Source: Desulfuromonadaceae bacterium
GTDB lineage: Bacteria > Desulfobacterota > Desulfuromonadia > Geobacterales > Pseudopelobacteraceae
Assembly: GCA_028687585.1 (NCBI GenBank)
Contig: JAQTZV010000028.1
Location: 1 to 64,000, forward strand
Length of the DNA: 64,000 nucleotides
Reading direction: 5' to 3'
Below the pieces are notes generated by a model, which saw only the letters and a list, made by a program, of their open reading frames with translations, had not been told where the DNA came from and searched no databases. Below are positions 17,366-26,949 of the stretch, piece by piece (within the stretch, counting starts at the first letter, position 1; each line of letters opens with the position of its first letter). A program made the position numbers and the translations under genes.

Positions 17366-18967
17366 CTACCCGAGAATTGCCTTCATATCAGCTTCAACAG
17401 TGGTTATCGGAGCGATGTTGAAGTTCTCAACCAGGAAGTTGAGAACATTGGGGGTGATGAAAGCCGGCAGTGACGGCCCGAGCTTGATGTTCTTGATGCC
17501 GAGGTGGAGCAGAGTCAACAGGATGACCACCGCCTTCTGCTCGTACCAGGAGAGAATCATCGAGAGGGGGAGGTCGTTGACGCCGCACTCGAAGGCACCC
17601 GCCAGTGCTACTGCGATCTGAATGGCAGAATAGGCATCGTTGCACTGACCAACGTCAAGCAGACGCGGAATGCCGCCGATATCGCCGAAATCAAGCTTAT
17701 TGAAGCGGTACTTGCCGCAGGCGAGTGTCAGAATGACGGTATCCTTGGGGAGTTTCTCGGCAAATTCGGTGTAATAGTTACGGCCCGATTTAGCACCGTC
17801 ACAGCCGCCGATCAAAAAGAAGTGTTTGATGTCGCCGGACTTGACGGCAGCAATTACTTTATCAGCGACACCCAACACCGCGTTGTGGCCAAAGCCGGTC
17901 AGAATTTCCTGGCCGGGGTTTTCAGGCAGGCCTGGCAGCTCAAGAGCCTTATTGATGACCGCAGAGAAATCCCAACCGTCAACGTGTTTTACGTCCGGCC
18001 ATGCAACAAGTCCCCAGGTGTAGAGGCGATCTTTGTAGCTGTCCGACGGCTTTTGAATGCAGTTGGTGTTGAAGATGATTGCGCCGGGGAAGTGCAGGAA
18101 TTCTTTCGCCTGGTCCTGCCAAGCGCCACCAAAATTACCGACCAGATGCGAGTATTTTTTCAGGCCGGGATAACCGTGAGCCGGCAGCATTTCACCATGG
18201 GTGTAGATGTTGATCCCTTTACCCTCGGTCTGCTTGAGCAGCTCTTCGAGCATCTTCAGGTCGTGGCCGGTAACGAGGATGGCCTTGCCTGCCTTGGTGC
18301 CAAGCTGAACTGCGGTCGGAACCGGGTGACCATACGCATCGGTGTTGGCGGCATTGAGCAGCCCCATAACGGTCAGGTTATGCTTGCCGCACTCCATGGA
18401 AAGACCGACGTAATCCATCAAGCCAAGGTTTGTATCAGTCGTAGCTGCCAGCGCCTTCTGGAAAAACGCCATGACTTCATCGTCACTTCTGCCATGAATC
18501 ATGGCATGATCCATATAGGCGGCCATTCCTTTAAGCCCCAGGAGCAGTATTTCTATGATGGAACGGATATCTTCATTGACATGCAGTGTGCTAAGGCCGT
18601 GAGTTTCTCCCTGTGCAGACATACCGGCCAGATCACCAGCCGGTTTCCAGTCGGCAACCGGACCGGAGACAGTAACACCGGCAGCAGCCCTGGCCTTCTC
18701 TTTCAGCTCGTAGCACTGTGTAATCATGCCTCCGATACGGGCTGCGTCAAAATCCACGTTGGTGACAGTGGAAAAAAGTCCCTCAATGGTAAAGCGGTCA
18801 ATCTCAGCGTTGCGCCCCAGTTTGTCAGCGTACAGCGCCAGGCTTTTCAGGCCGTACATCAGGTGATCCTGCAGCGCTGATACTTCGGGGTTTTTACCGC
18901 ACACTCCTACAATATTACAACCGGTACCGTTTGCTGCCTGCTCGCATTGGTTACAAAACATGCTCAT
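17366..18967 (-). CDS. hcp: Hybrid cluster protein / hydroxylamine reductase
   Basis: 533 residues. The ATG at 18967 follows a GGGAGG site. Hcp contains a cubane cluster and a hybrid Fe-S-O cluster and acts in nitrosative-stress defence (NO or hydroxylamine reduction). The N-terminal cysteine motif CNQCEQAANGTGCNIVGVCG holds the first cluster. Later Cys-containing stretches (FNTNCIQ, LIGGCDGAK, TLACGKYRFN, VGQCNDAYS) correspond to hybrid-cluster ligands. Length and motif set are typical. Upstream sites at 19061-19076 indicate control by a Crp/FNR-family regulator. Confidence 0.96.
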   Translation of the reverse strand: MSMFCNQCEQAANGTGCNIVGVCGKNPEVSALQDHLMYGLKSLALYADKLGRNAEIDRFTIEGLFSTVTNVDFDAARIGGMITQCYELKEKARAAAGVTVSGPVADWKPAGDLAGMSAQGETHGLSTLHVNEDIRSIIEILLLGLKGMAAYMDHAMIHGRSDDEVMAFFQKALAATTDTNLGLMDYVGLSMECGKHNLTVMGLLNAANTDAYGHPVPTAVQLGTKAGKAILVTGHDLKMLEELLKQTEGKGINIYTHGEMLPAHGYPGLKKYSHLVGNFGGAWQDQAKEFLHFPGAIIFNTNCIQKPSDSYKDRLYTWGLVAWPDVKHVDGWDFSAVINKALELPGLPENPGQEILTGFGHNAVLGVADKVIAAVKSGDIKHFFLIGGCDGAKSGRNYYTEFAEKLPKDTVILTLACGKYRFNKLDFGDIGGIPRLLDVGQCNDAYSAIQIAVALAGAFECGVNDLPLSMILSWYEQKAVVILLTLLHLGIKNIKLGPSLPAFITPNVLNFLVENFNIAPITTVEADMKAILG

Positions 18968-18991
18968 TGTGTATCCTCCCTCTGGTTAGTG

Positions 18992-19007
18992 TTCGAGTGA
19001 ACTCGAA
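18992..19007. promoter_or_regulatory. Palindrome in the hcp leader
   Basis: TTCGAGT and ACTCGAA form a perfect 7-bp inverted repeat with a 2-bp centre, about 25 bp upstream of the hcp start and downstream of the predicted transcription start. It may be a repressor operator or an mRNA hairpin close to the ribosome-binding site. No specific regulator is assigned. Confidence 0.45.
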
Positions 19008-19035
19008 TGTATTTTTGTTTAATTGGTACGTGGAC

Positions 19036-19076
19036 AGTATACCATCTATTTGGGATATAATTTGACGATGGTCAAA
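19036..19076 (-). promoter_or_regulatory. hcp promoter with HcpR-type site
   Basis: TTTGAC-GATG-GTCAAA at 19061-19076 is a perfect inverted repeat of the TTGAC-N4-GTCAA form that I recall for HcpR (Crp/FNR family) upstream of hcp in deltaproteobacteria. A TATACT -10 element lies at 19036-19041 on the minus strand. This puts the site near -41 from the expected start, the class II activator position. The motif and geometry are seen directly; the regulator is inferred. Confidence 0.6.
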
Positions 19077-19221
19077 AATAGTCATTTCAGTTACAAAATG
19101 AAACGGTAACCGCCGAAAGGGTAATTTTCCCGCTTTGCTCATGACGAAAACCAATTTGTCATTGTCTTTGAATTACTGGCGTTATATGTTTGGGCAATAA
19201 ATAAAATGACGAGGGAAACAC

Positions 19222-20109
19222 GTGCGAAATACCGCAAATCTTGACTATGAAGGCGCCATTTATCGCCCCCCGAGCGAAGCCCGTTCGATTATCCTGCAAG
19301 CCACGGTAGGCTGCGCCCATAACAAGTGCACCTTCTGCGTCAGCTACAAAGACCGGAAATTCAGGATCAAGAACCGCGCCATTATCGAGGCGGATCTGCA
19401 AAAGGCTGCCCGTCTTTATCCCGGAGTCAAGCGGCTTTTCGTCGCCGACGGCGACGCCCTGATTATGCCGATGACCGAGTGGCGCTGGCTTATGCCCGCC
19501 ATCAATGAATATCTGCCATGGGTTGAGCGTGTGGGGGTCTATGCAACCGGCTTGGCCATCCGCAAAAAAACTCCTGAAGAGCTGAAGTGGCTGCACGACC
19601 ACCGGCTCGGCATCATCTATCTGGGGGTTGAAAGCGGCGATCCGCAGACTCTGGTCTCTGTTCAGAAGGACTCCACGGCAGAGCAACTGATCGAGGCGGG
19701 ACAAAAGGTCAAAACAGCCGGAATCGAGCTGTCCGTTACCGTTCTGCTCGGAATCGCGCCCCCTGGACGCAGCCATGACCATGGGCAGCAAACCGGACGC
19801 CTGCTCACGACCATGGATCCCGACTACGTAGGGGCTCTTTCGGTAATTTTCTGCGCGGGGACCGAACTGGAAGAGCGGGTAAGCAGGGGAGAACACCAGG
19901 TGCCAACGCCGGTGGATCTTCTCAAGGAACTGCGGGAAATGCTTGCCAACACCGAATTGTCGCACGGTTTGTTCATGGCTAACCACGCCTCCAACTATCT
20001 GCCTATCAAAGTGGAGATGCCACAGGGCAAAGCCGAGGCAATTGCTCTGCTCGATGCCGCAATCCGTGGGCAGGTAAAACTGCGTCCCGAATCCTTTCGG
20101 GCATTATAA
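19222..20109 (+). CDS. Radical SAM protein
   Basis: 295 residues from a GTG preceded by a GAGG site. The motif CAHNKCTFC (spacing C-X4-C-X2-C) would bind the 4Fe-4S cluster that cleaves S-adenosylmethionine. The core looks like the Elp3/B12-type radical SAM barrel (VGVYATGLAIRKKTPEELKW; YLGVESGDPQTLVSVQK). There is no cobalamin-binding or methylthiotransferase accessory domain, so the substrate is unknown. It is divergent from hcp and precedes a metallo-beta-lactamase-fold gene by 19 bp, suggesting a small operon. Confidence 0.85.
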   Translation: MRNTANLDYEGAIYRPPSEARSIILQATVGCAHNKCTFCVSYKDRKFRIKNRAIIEADLQKAARLYPGVKRLFVADGDALIMPMTEWRWLMPAINEYLPWVERVGVYATGLAIRKKTPEELKWLHDHRLGIIYLGVESGDPQTLVSVQKDSTAEQLIEAGQKVKTAGIELSVTVLLGIAPPGRSHDHGQQTGRLLTTMDPDYVGALSVIFCAGTELEERVSRGEHQVPTPVDLLKELREMLANTELSHGLFMANHASNYLPIKVEMPQGKAEAIALLDAAIRGQVKLRPESFRAL

Positions 20110-20128
20110 ATCAAAAGGAGGCATTATT

Positions 20129-20863
20129 ATGAAAACGGCATTGATTTTTCTGTTCCTGGGCATATGCAGCATCAACCTGGCTGGCGCGGCGGAACCGTTC
20201 GAGAAGGATGTCATCAAGACAACGGCAGGTAATCTGGAAATATCCTTCATCGGCCATGGTTCTTTGATGGTGAAATTCGGCAGTAAGATCATCTATATCG
20301 ATCCGTACAGCAAACTGGCCGATTATGGTCAGCTCCCCAAGGCTGACGTTATCTTTGTTACCCATGAACATCAGGATCATCTCGACCAGGTTGCGTTGCA
20401 GCATGTCAGGACCGCGAAAACGGTAGTGGTGCTCACCGAAACATGTGCTGAGAAGGTGCCGGGGGGCATCATCATGAAAAATGGGGACATCCGTAAAGTC
20501 GAGGGGATCACCGTTGAGGCCGTGTCGGCATATAACATCGTGCACAAGCGCGACAGCGGCCAGCCGTTTCATCCCAGGGGGGCAGGCAACGGCTACGTGC
20601 TGACATTTGCCGACAAACGGCTCTATATCGCCGGAGACACCGAAAACATTCCGGAGATGAGTCAACTGAAACAGATCGACATCGCCTTTCTGCCGATGAA
20701 TCTTCCCTATACGATGACACCGGAAATGGCAGCCGCTGCGGCCAGCTCTTTCAAACCCAAGGTTCTCTATCCCTATCATTACGGGGAGACCGACCCTACC
20801 CGGCTTGTCACTTTGCTCAAGGATAATCCCGACATTGAAGTGCGGATTCGGCGGATGAAGTAA
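20129..20863 (+). CDS. Exported metallo-beta-lactamase-fold hydrolase
   Basis: 244 residues with a signal peptide (first 20 residues, ending at LAGAAEP) and an AAAGGAGG-like site upstream. THEHQDHLD is the metal-binding HxHxDH motif, and a later GDTENI and PYHYGETD supply the further ligands. It resembles the UlaG/YtnP-like metal-dependent hydrolase group; the substrate is unknown. The signal peptide places it in the periplasm, which is less usual for this group. Confidence 0.85.
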   Translation: MKTALIFLFLGICSINLAGAAEPFEKDVIKTTAGNLEISFIGHGSLMVKFGSKIIYIDPYSKLADYGQLPKADVIFVTHEHQDHLDQVALQHVRTAKTVVVLTETCAEKVPGGIIMKNGDIRKVEGITVEAVSAYNIVHKRDSGQPFHPRGAGNGYVLTFADKRLYIAGDTENIPEMSQLKQIDIAFLPMNLPYTMTPEMAAAAASSFKPKVLYPYHYGETDPTRLVTLLKDNPDIEVRIRRMK

Positions 20864-20955
20864 AAGCAGCCAATCCAAGGAGACCCTGCCCTGCATGGAT
20901 TTCTTTGCCCGTGACTTGCGAAAAACAAGATATATTTTGAGGCGTTGGAGCCCCC

Positions 20956-21321
20956 ATGCCTGAGCCACCACCCCGCAAGACAACAAACTCCGACACCTAC
21001 CTCGCCATCTACGCAGTTGTCGGCTGTATCCCCGAGGGGAGGGTGGCAACATACGGACAGGTCGCCAACCTGGCGGGGATTCCGGGGCGGGCGCGCCTTG
21101 TGGGGTACGCACTGAGCGCTCTTGCAGGCAGGTCAAGCATCCCCTGGCACCGGGTCGTCAATGTCCAGGGGCGCATCAGCCTCCGCTCCTACGGCAGCGA
21201 CGCTGATATGGAACAACGATTGCGGCTCGAACACGAGGGGGTACGCGTTGATACCAGTGGCCGCATCCCCCTTGATCGGTTCCTGTGGCGGCCTCAGCTT
21301 ACCGGGCTGGGAGTACTGTAA
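20956..21321 (+). CDS. Alkyltransferase-like (MGMT family) protein Atl
   Basis: 121 residues, matching the C-terminal DNA-binding domain of O6-methylguanine methyltransferases (GRVATYGQVANLAGIPGRAR). The active-site Cys of the PCHR motif is replaced: here it reads PWHRVV. Proteins with this change cannot transfer alkyl groups. They bind O6-alkylguanine and hand it to nucleotide excision repair (family knowledge), which fits the presence of uvrA and mfd in the same region. It ends 4 bp before pcnB, so the two are probably co-transcribed. Confidence 0.88.
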   Translation: MPEPPPRKTTNSDTYLAIYAVVGCIPEGRVATYGQVANLAGIPGRARLVGYALSALAGRSSIPWHRVVNVQGRISLRSYGSDADMEQRLRLEHEGVRVDTSGRIPLDRFLWRPQLTGLGVL

Positions 21322-21325
21322 CCGC

Positions 21326-22708
21326 ATGAAAACGAGAATAAACCCCGAAAAGAGCGGCCGGGTAACCATCACGCGGCAGGAACACGGGATCTCCCGCACG
21401 CTTATGAGCCCGAATGCCCTGCGCGTTCTCTACCGTCTGAAGGATAACGGCTTTGTCGCGTATCTCGTCGGTGGCTGTGTTCGCGACCTCCTGCTCGGAC
21501 GAGAGCCGAAAGATTTTGACGTCGTGACCAACGCCACCCCCGGCGAGGTAAAGCGGATGTTCAGCAACTGCCGTCTTATCGGACGCCGCTTCCGCCTTGC
21601 ACACATTCATTTCAAGGTAGAACTCATTGAGGTAGCAACCTTCCGTTCCCAGGCAGCGGATGAGCCGGAACCTGGGGCGGTGGAAACGCGCAGGGGGGAG
21701 CAGCGACAGCGGCGCCCGCAGATACTGAAAGATGACGAAGGGATGATCCTACGTGACAACGTCTTCGGCACTCCCGAAGAAGACGCCCTGCGCCGCGACT
21801 TCACCGTCAATGCGCTGGCCTACGATATTGCCGATTTCTCGATCATCGACTTCGCCGGCGGCCTTGCCGATCTGGACGCCGGTATCATCCGCACCATCGG
21901 TGATCCGAATGTCCGTTTTCAGGAAGACCCGGTGCGGATGTTGCGGGCGGTACGATTTGCCGCCCTGCTCGGTTTTTCGATGGCAGAAGAGACCCGTAAT
22001 GCGCTGGTCACCGCCGCCGGCACCATCGTCAGAGCCTCGCCACCGCGCCTCTATGAAGAGATGCTCAAAATCCTTCTCTCGGGGGAAGGGGCGAAGTGCT
22101 GTGACCTCCTTCACCAGACCGGCCTCTTCACGGCGCTTTTCCCGTTTTTCTCTGCCTGGCTTAATGCCGAAAGCGGGGGCTTTCCCCACACCCGTTTCGG
22201 CGAGATGCTCACCTGCGTCGATTCCCGCATCCAACAGGGAGACACAATCTCCCCGCAACTCCTCCTGGCACTGCTTTTCGGTGAGTATCTTGATGAGAAG
22301 GCAGAGAACTTCCGCGCCAGAGGAATGCCGTGGCAGCAGAGTGTCGACGCCGCTACAGCGGAGTTTCTGGGAGAAGTCTGCCCGTTCGTTCAGATCACGA
22401 GCCGTGTCGGATCCGCACTCCGCGACATAATTGCCCAGCAGACGCGCCTTACGCATATCCCGGGTCGCCGCCCGCAGCTATTCATCGCCCGTACGGACTT
22501 CACCGACATCATCGCATACAGCCGGATAGTCCACGGCAATAAGAAGGATGTTGCCAGTCGATTGCAGTGGTGGCGGGTTCAGGCGGAACAGATGGAGCAG
22601 GAACCGCTGCCGTTGCTGTCCAAAAGCACTGAAGCGGCCGGGGCCGCACCGCGCAAGAAAAGACGCCGCCGGCGAAAACCGCATGGTTTGCAGCGGGCGA
22701 CACAATGA
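21326..22708 (+). CDS. pcnB: Poly(A) polymerase I
   Basis: 460 residues; the ATG at 21326 lies 4 bp after the Atl stop. The frame extends further upstream but overlaps Atl. The nucleotidyltransferase signature is clear: LVGGCVRDLLLGREPKDFDV with Asp63 and Asp65 as metal ligands, then RRDFTVNALAYD. The C-terminus is strongly basic (RKKRRRRRKP), typical of bacterial PcnB and unlike CCA-adding enzymes. It adds 3' poly(A) tails that mark RNA for decay. Confidence 0.93.
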   Translation: MKTRINPEKSGRVTITRQEHGISRTLMSPNALRVLYRLKDNGFVAYLVGGCVRDLLLGREPKDFDVVTNATPGEVKRMFSNCRLIGRRFRLAHIHFKVELIEVATFRSQAADEPEPGAVETRRGEQRQRRPQILKDDEGMILRDNVFGTPEEDALRRDFTVNALAYDIADFSIIDFAGGLADLDAGIIRTIGDPNVRFQEDPVRMLRAVRFAALLGFSMAEETRNALVTAAGTIVRASPPRLYEEMLKILLSGEGAKCCDLLHQTGLFTALFPFFSAWLNAESGGFPHTRFGEMLTCVDSRIQQGDTISPQLLLALLFGEYLDEKAENFRARGMPWQQSVDAATAEFLGEVCPFVQITSRVGSALRDIIAQQTRLTHIPGRRPQLFIARTDFTDIIAYSRIVHGNKKDVASRLQWWRVQAEQMEQEPLPLLSKSTEAAGAAPRKKRRRRRKPHGLQRATQ

Positions 22709-22965
22709 TTCAGCGTTGTTTGGCCCGCAGGATCAATATTCAGTAACGACCGGCTTATCAGGCTCCGGTTAATCGCACGGCCGTGAAGAGTATCCGAGTG
22801 TGGACGCATTAAGACATCGGAAGCCGCACGAGCAAAGCCGAAGATTGACGCCTCCAGCGGGGAAAAGCCTCCCTCTCGGACGGAAATATCTAGTTCTTGC
22901 CAGCAAACTATCAAGCAGGTATTCTGTCACTGTTTTAGAGAACAACGCACTGAATAGGGGGAAAC

Positions 22966-24069
22966 ATGAGCAAGGTCTATTTCACCGATATGCGGACCAA
23001 CAGCAGAGAAAATCTGTTTGACAAAATCGCAAAACTACTGGCCTTGGCCGGGCTTGCGCAGACGGTTGCCAAGGGGGATCTGACTGCAGTCAAAATCCAT
23101 TTCGGGGAAAAGGGAAATCACGGTTACCTCCGGCCTGTCTTTGCAAGGCGGGTCGTTGAGGAGATCAAAAAGCTGGGTGCGCTCCCCTTTCTGACCGATT
23201 CCTCCACGCTCTATCCCGGTCAACGCAAAGAAGCGGTTTCAGCTCTTACCTGCGGCATCGAGAACGGCTTCGGCTATGCGTGCGTCGGCGCACCGCTGAT
23301 CATCAGCGACGGTCTTCGCGGCGTTACCGAAACCGAGGTTGCCATAGAAGGTGATCTGCTGACGCACACCTACATCGGTACCGAGATAATCGAGGCCGAT
23401 TCGATTGTCGCCATGACCCATTTCAAATGCCACGACCTGACCGGATTCGGCGGTGCTCTCAAGAACATGGGGATGGGGTGCGCCAGTCGCCGGGGAAAAC
23501 TGGTGCAGCATTCGACAATTGCCCCCCGGATATCGCAGCAAACCTGCACCGGCTGCGGCATCTGCCTCAAATCATGCGCTCATGATGCCATTGTTATCAC
23601 AAACGGCACGGCGGTGATTGTCCCGGAGAAATGCGCCGGCTGCTCGCGCTGCATTACGGTCTGTCCGGTTTTAGCGATCAATGTGCAGTGGAATCAGGCT
23701 GCGGAACCTGCCATGCGCAAAATGGCAGAATATGTCAAAGGTGCCCTGACCGGCAAGGAGGGCAAGGCCATCTTCATCAACTTCATCACCCAGGTGTCAC
23801 CTGCCTGTGACTGCTATGGCCACTCCGACGCCCCGATCGTCAACGACATCGGTATCTGTGCCTCAACCGACCCGGTGGCGATCGATCAGGCTTGCGCCGA
23901 CCTGGTAAACGGAGCTCGCGGCAACGAAGGTTCGGCGCTGAAGAGCGGCCATGAACCGGGCGGCGACAAATTTCGCGGCGTTTCGCCGGAGATACCGTGG
24001 GAGGTGCAGTTGGAGCACGGAGAGAAGATCGGCCTGGGGAACAGGGCGTATGAGCTGGTGAGGGTGTAA
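22966..24069 (+). CDS. DUF362 protein with two 4Fe-4S ferredoxin motifs
   Basis: 367 residues. The N-terminal and C-terminal parts form the DUF362 domain (TAVKIHFGEKGNHGYLRPVF; FKCHDLTGFGGALKNMGMGC). In between are two ferredoxin cysteine sets, CTGCGICLKSCAHD and CAGCSRCITVCPV, about residues 190-235. DUF362 proteins are thought to be cytoplasmic iron-sulfur proteins of anaerobes with no firm function. The 257-bp region upstream has no gene. Confidence 0.88.
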   Translation: MSKVYFTDMRTNSRENLFDKIAKLLALAGLAQTVAKGDLTAVKIHFGEKGNHGYLRPVFARRVVEEIKKLGALPFLTDSSTLYPGQRKEAVSALTCGIENGFGYACVGAPLIISDGLRGVTETEVAIEGDLLTHTYIGTEIIEADSIVAMTHFKCHDLTGFGGALKNMGMGCASRRGKLVQHSTIAPRISQQTCTGCGICLKSCAHDAIVITNGTAVIVPEKCAGCSRCITVCPVLAINVQWNQAAEPAMRKMAEYVKGALTGKEGKAIFINFITQVSPACDCYGHSDAPIVNDIGICASTDPVAIDQACADLVNGARGNEGSALKSGHEPGGDKFRGVSPEIPWEVQLEHGEKIGLGNRAYELVRV

Positions 24070-24108
24070 TTCTGATTATTACGAGAGGGGCACAGTAAAG
24101 GAGTACCC

Positions 24109-24849
24109 ATGAAACTGATAATCTCACTTGCACTACTTATGCTGACATGCGGGGTTGTCTGCGGAGCCGAGACTTACCCACTCACGTTTCTGACAGAGGA
24201 GAACCCGCCATTCAACTACTCGGAGAAGGGGATTCCGGGCGGAATGGCTGTAGAGGTACTGCAGCGTATATGGGAAAAAACGGGAGAACCGCAGAGGATG
24301 ATCACAGTTGTGCCCTGGGCACGTGGATACGAAGCGGCTCAGAACAGGCCCGGCACCGTACTGTTTGTCACTGCCCGGCTCCCGGCCCGGGAGAAGCTTT
24401 TTAAGTGGGTCGGCCCGATTACAATGACGCGGCTGATCTTATTAACCACTCGCGGCAGCACCGTCACCTTGCATTCTGAAGAAGACATCAAAAAGTATCG
24501 GATCGGCGTGCTTGGTAACGATTATTCCGAGATTCTCATGCGGGGAATAGGAGTCCCTGAAGAGCGTCTTGATGTCTCGCCCGATTACAAGTCCAGTGTT
24601 CTCAAGCTTATTGCGGGGCGTATCGATATGATGGTGAAAGGGGAAAAATCGCTGCCTGAATTTCTCAAGAGCATTAACCAAAACCCGGAAAATTTCAAAG
24701 TCATCCGCAGAATTGCCGGCGCTCAGGTCTGTTTCGCCTTTCACAAAGAGACCCCGGACAGTATCATAAAGCAGTACCAGGAAGCACTGAATGCACTTAA
24801 AGCAGATGGGACGCTAAACAAAATCGTCAAGCGGTATCAACCGGACTAA
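24109..24849 (+). CDS. Periplasmic solute-binding protein, family 3 type
   Basis: 246 residues with a signal peptide ending near VVCGAE. The mature protein begins TYPLTFLTEENPPFNYSEKG, the usual start of SBP_bac_3 periplasmic binding proteins. No permease or ATPase genes are adjacent. The next gene, 39 bp on, is a sensor kinase, so this protein may sense a ligand for signalling or be an orphan. Confidence 0.85.
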   Translation: MKLIISLALLMLTCGVVCGAETYPLTFLTEENPPFNYSEKGIPGGMAVEVLQRIWEKTGEPQRMITVVPWARGYEAAQNRPGTVLFVTARLPAREKLFKWVGPITMTRLILLTTRGSTVTLHSEEDIKKYRIGVLGNDYSEILMRGIGVPEERLDVSPDYKSSVLKLIAGRIDMMVKGEKSLPEFLKSINQNPENFKVIRRIAGAQVCFAFHKETPDSIIKQYQEALNALKADGTLNKIVKRYQPD

Positions 24850-24888
24850 GTATGCTGGAACATCTGCAATAAACAGACAGGGGCTTTT

Positions 24889-26943
24889 ATGCAATCCATT
24901 TCCAGACAGATACTTACGACACTCCTGCTTACCATTGTAATTGTTCTTGGCGGCTGGAGCGCCGTTGAGATCCTTACTGTGCAGCATACGGAAGCGGTGA
25001 AACTTGCCGGTGAAGCACAGCTGGCCTCGGAACGCCTTGCGCATAACCTGGTCTATCCGCTCTGGAATATGAATCAAGTGGAAGTTGAAAAAGATATCCT
25101 GTTTGAGACCAGGGCCACTATAATTACCGCCGTAATTGTTCTGGATGAGGCCGGAAACATCTATGCCGGAAAAATTGCAACGCCGGACGGCAGCGTCGAA
25201 AGCTGGAACCGGAACAATCCATCCCACCGTAACGTGGTTGAATCCGGCGCAAAGAAAATCAGTACAAACATAGTGCACAACGGCAAAACCATCGGCACGG
25301 TTGTCCTTTACACAAATGGCCAATACCTCAAAGGACTGCTGCGCACGCAGATAACTCTCATTATCATCAAGCTGATGGTTCTTGCCGGTATTCTTTTTGG
25401 AGTGACGTATACCAGCCTGCGGCGTTTAGTGGCAAAACCACTGACCATCCTGAAAGATTGGGCTGCAACCGCAACAGCGGACAACAGAACGGTAGCACCG
25501 GAGATGAGGCAGTCGGTAGAAATCGCCGCACTGACCTCTGCCATTAACCGCATGAACCACGATCTGCTTCAATCGTATAACCATCTCCACGAACAGGCCG
25601 CACTCCTTGGGACCGAGATGGCTGAGAAACAGATTGTTAATGAAGAGCTACAGGAAAAGACTGCCGAACTGGAAGAGGAAATTGAAGAGCGTCGGGCTGT
25701 CCAGCAAAGCCTTGAAGAGCAGGCCGGCATACTGGAGAAGGAAATTTCCGAACGCGTAAGAATTCAGGGAGAACACGACCTCCTTGGAGAACAGCTGCGG
25801 CAGTCTCAGAAAATGGAGGCTATAGGGCTCCTTGCAGGTGGCGTTGCCCATGATTTTAACAATATTCTTTCGGTCATAATGGGGTATGGAGGGCTGATCA
25901 TGGCCCAGCTTTCCCCGGGCAGCAAGGCATATGACAATGCCACCCAGATTTTGAAAGCATCGGAACGGGCAGCAGAACTGACCAAAGGACTGCTTGCGTT
26001 CAGCCGCAAGCAAAACTTTAATCTGGAACTGACTGATATCAATCAGCTTGCAACTGAAAGCAGCACGTTTCTGAAGCGGGTAATCGGCGAAGATATTGAG
26101 CTCATCACGTCATATAATCCCTCACCGCTCTACATGCTGCTTGACCGCTCACAGATCCAGCAGGTTCTTATGAATCTTGCCACCAACGCACGCGATGCCA
26201 TGCCAACCGGAGGAACAATGTCAATCGACATCGCTTCAACTGTGCTGGACGACGGCTTTGTCAATCACTATGGTTACGGAAGTCCCGGAGATTACGCTTT
26301 GATCCGGGTAAGCGACAGTGGAGAAGGGATGGGGAAGGAAACGGCTCTGCGAATTTTTGAACCGTTCTTTACCACCAAGGAAAAGGGGAAGGGGACAGGC
26401 CTCGGCCTTTCCATAATCCACGGCATTGTCGCCCAACACAAAGGCTTTATCCAGTGCGACAGCGAACCGGGAGAAGGGACATCGTTCTCCATTTATCTGC
26501 CATTATGTAAGGAAGCGGAATGTATGGTTGCTCCGATGGCAGAGAGTGAAGAGATATCCCCCCGTGGCACTGAAACCATCCTGTTGGCGGAAGACGATGG
26601 CATGCTCATGGAAATAACCGCCAATCACCTTGAATCAAGTGGCTACAAGGTTCTTAAGGCCTTCAACGGAGCTGAAGCGGTAGAAATGTTCAATAACCAC
26701 CTTGAGGAGATTGATCTGGTCATGCTGGATGCCATCATGCCGAGGATGACGGGAAAACAGGCCTGGGATGAGATCCAAGAATTGCGTCCCGGAATTAAGG
26801 CTTGTTTTATCAGCGGCTATACGCACGACATCATAGGCGGAAAGATTGCCGTCGATTTCAGCCTCCCTTTTATCAGTAAACCGGTCATGCCTGCGACGCT
26901 TTTGAAGAGAGTACGTGAAATCCTGGATGGAGTATCACCATAA
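24889..26943 (+). CDS. Hybrid sensor histidine kinase with receiver domain
   Basis: 684 residues. A membrane segment at about 7-27 is followed by a periplasmic sensor region and a second segment around 155-177, then a HAMP-like linker and a long coiled coil (210-300). The dimerisation/phosphoacceptor motif is GGVAHDFNN with His321. The ATPase domain has NLATNARDAM and GKGTGLGLSI. A C-terminal receiver domain has the phosphoacceptor Asp614 in MLDAIMP. With no output domain, it probably signals through another protein. It forms a likely pair with the upstream binding protein. Confidence 0.9.
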   Translation: MQSISRQILTTLLLTIVIVLGGWSAVEILTVQHTEAVKLAGEAQLASERLAHNLVYPLWNMNQVEVEKDILFETRATIITAVIVLDEAGNIYAGKIATPDGSVESWNRNNPSHRNVVESGAKKISTNIVHNGKTIGTVVLYTNGQYLKGLLRTQITLIIIKLMVLAGILFGVTYTSLRRLVAKPLTILKDWAATATADNRTVAPEMRQSVEIAALTSAINRMNHDLLQSYNHLHEQAALLGTEMAEKQIVNEELQEKTAELEEEIEERRAVQQSLEEQAGILEKEISERVRIQGEHDLLGEQLRQSQKMEAIGLLAGGVAHDFNNILSVIMGYGGLIMAQLSPGSKAYDNATQILKASERAAELTKGLLAFSRKQNFNLELTDINQLATESSTFLKRVIGEDIELITSYNPSPLYMLLDRSQIQQVLMNLATNARDAMPTGGTMSIDIASTVLDDGFVNHYGYGSPGDYALIRVSDSGEGMGKETALRIFEPFFTTKEKGKGTGLGLSIIHGIVAQHKGFIQCDSEPGEGTSFSIYLPLCKEAECMVAPMAESEEISPRGTETILLAEDDGMLMEITANHLESSGYKVLKAFNGAEAVEMFNNHLEEIDLVMLDAIMPRMTGKQAWDEIQELRPGIKACFISGYTHDIIGGKIAVDFSLPFISKPVMPATLLKRVREILDGVSP

Positions 26944-26949
26944 CGAGGT

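Noticed and set aside
17504-18880. 458-residue open frame opposite hcp
   Set aside because: It is the complement of the well-conserved hcp gene and shows no recognisable domain; a long shadow frame from codon bias.
19159-19986. 275-residue frame on the minus strand
   Set aside because: Shadow of the radical SAM gene, which has the C-X4-C-X2-C motif.
20111-21136. 341-residue frame on the minus strand
   Set aside because: Opposes the metallo-beta-lactamase-fold and Atl genes, which have clear motifs; no domain of its own.
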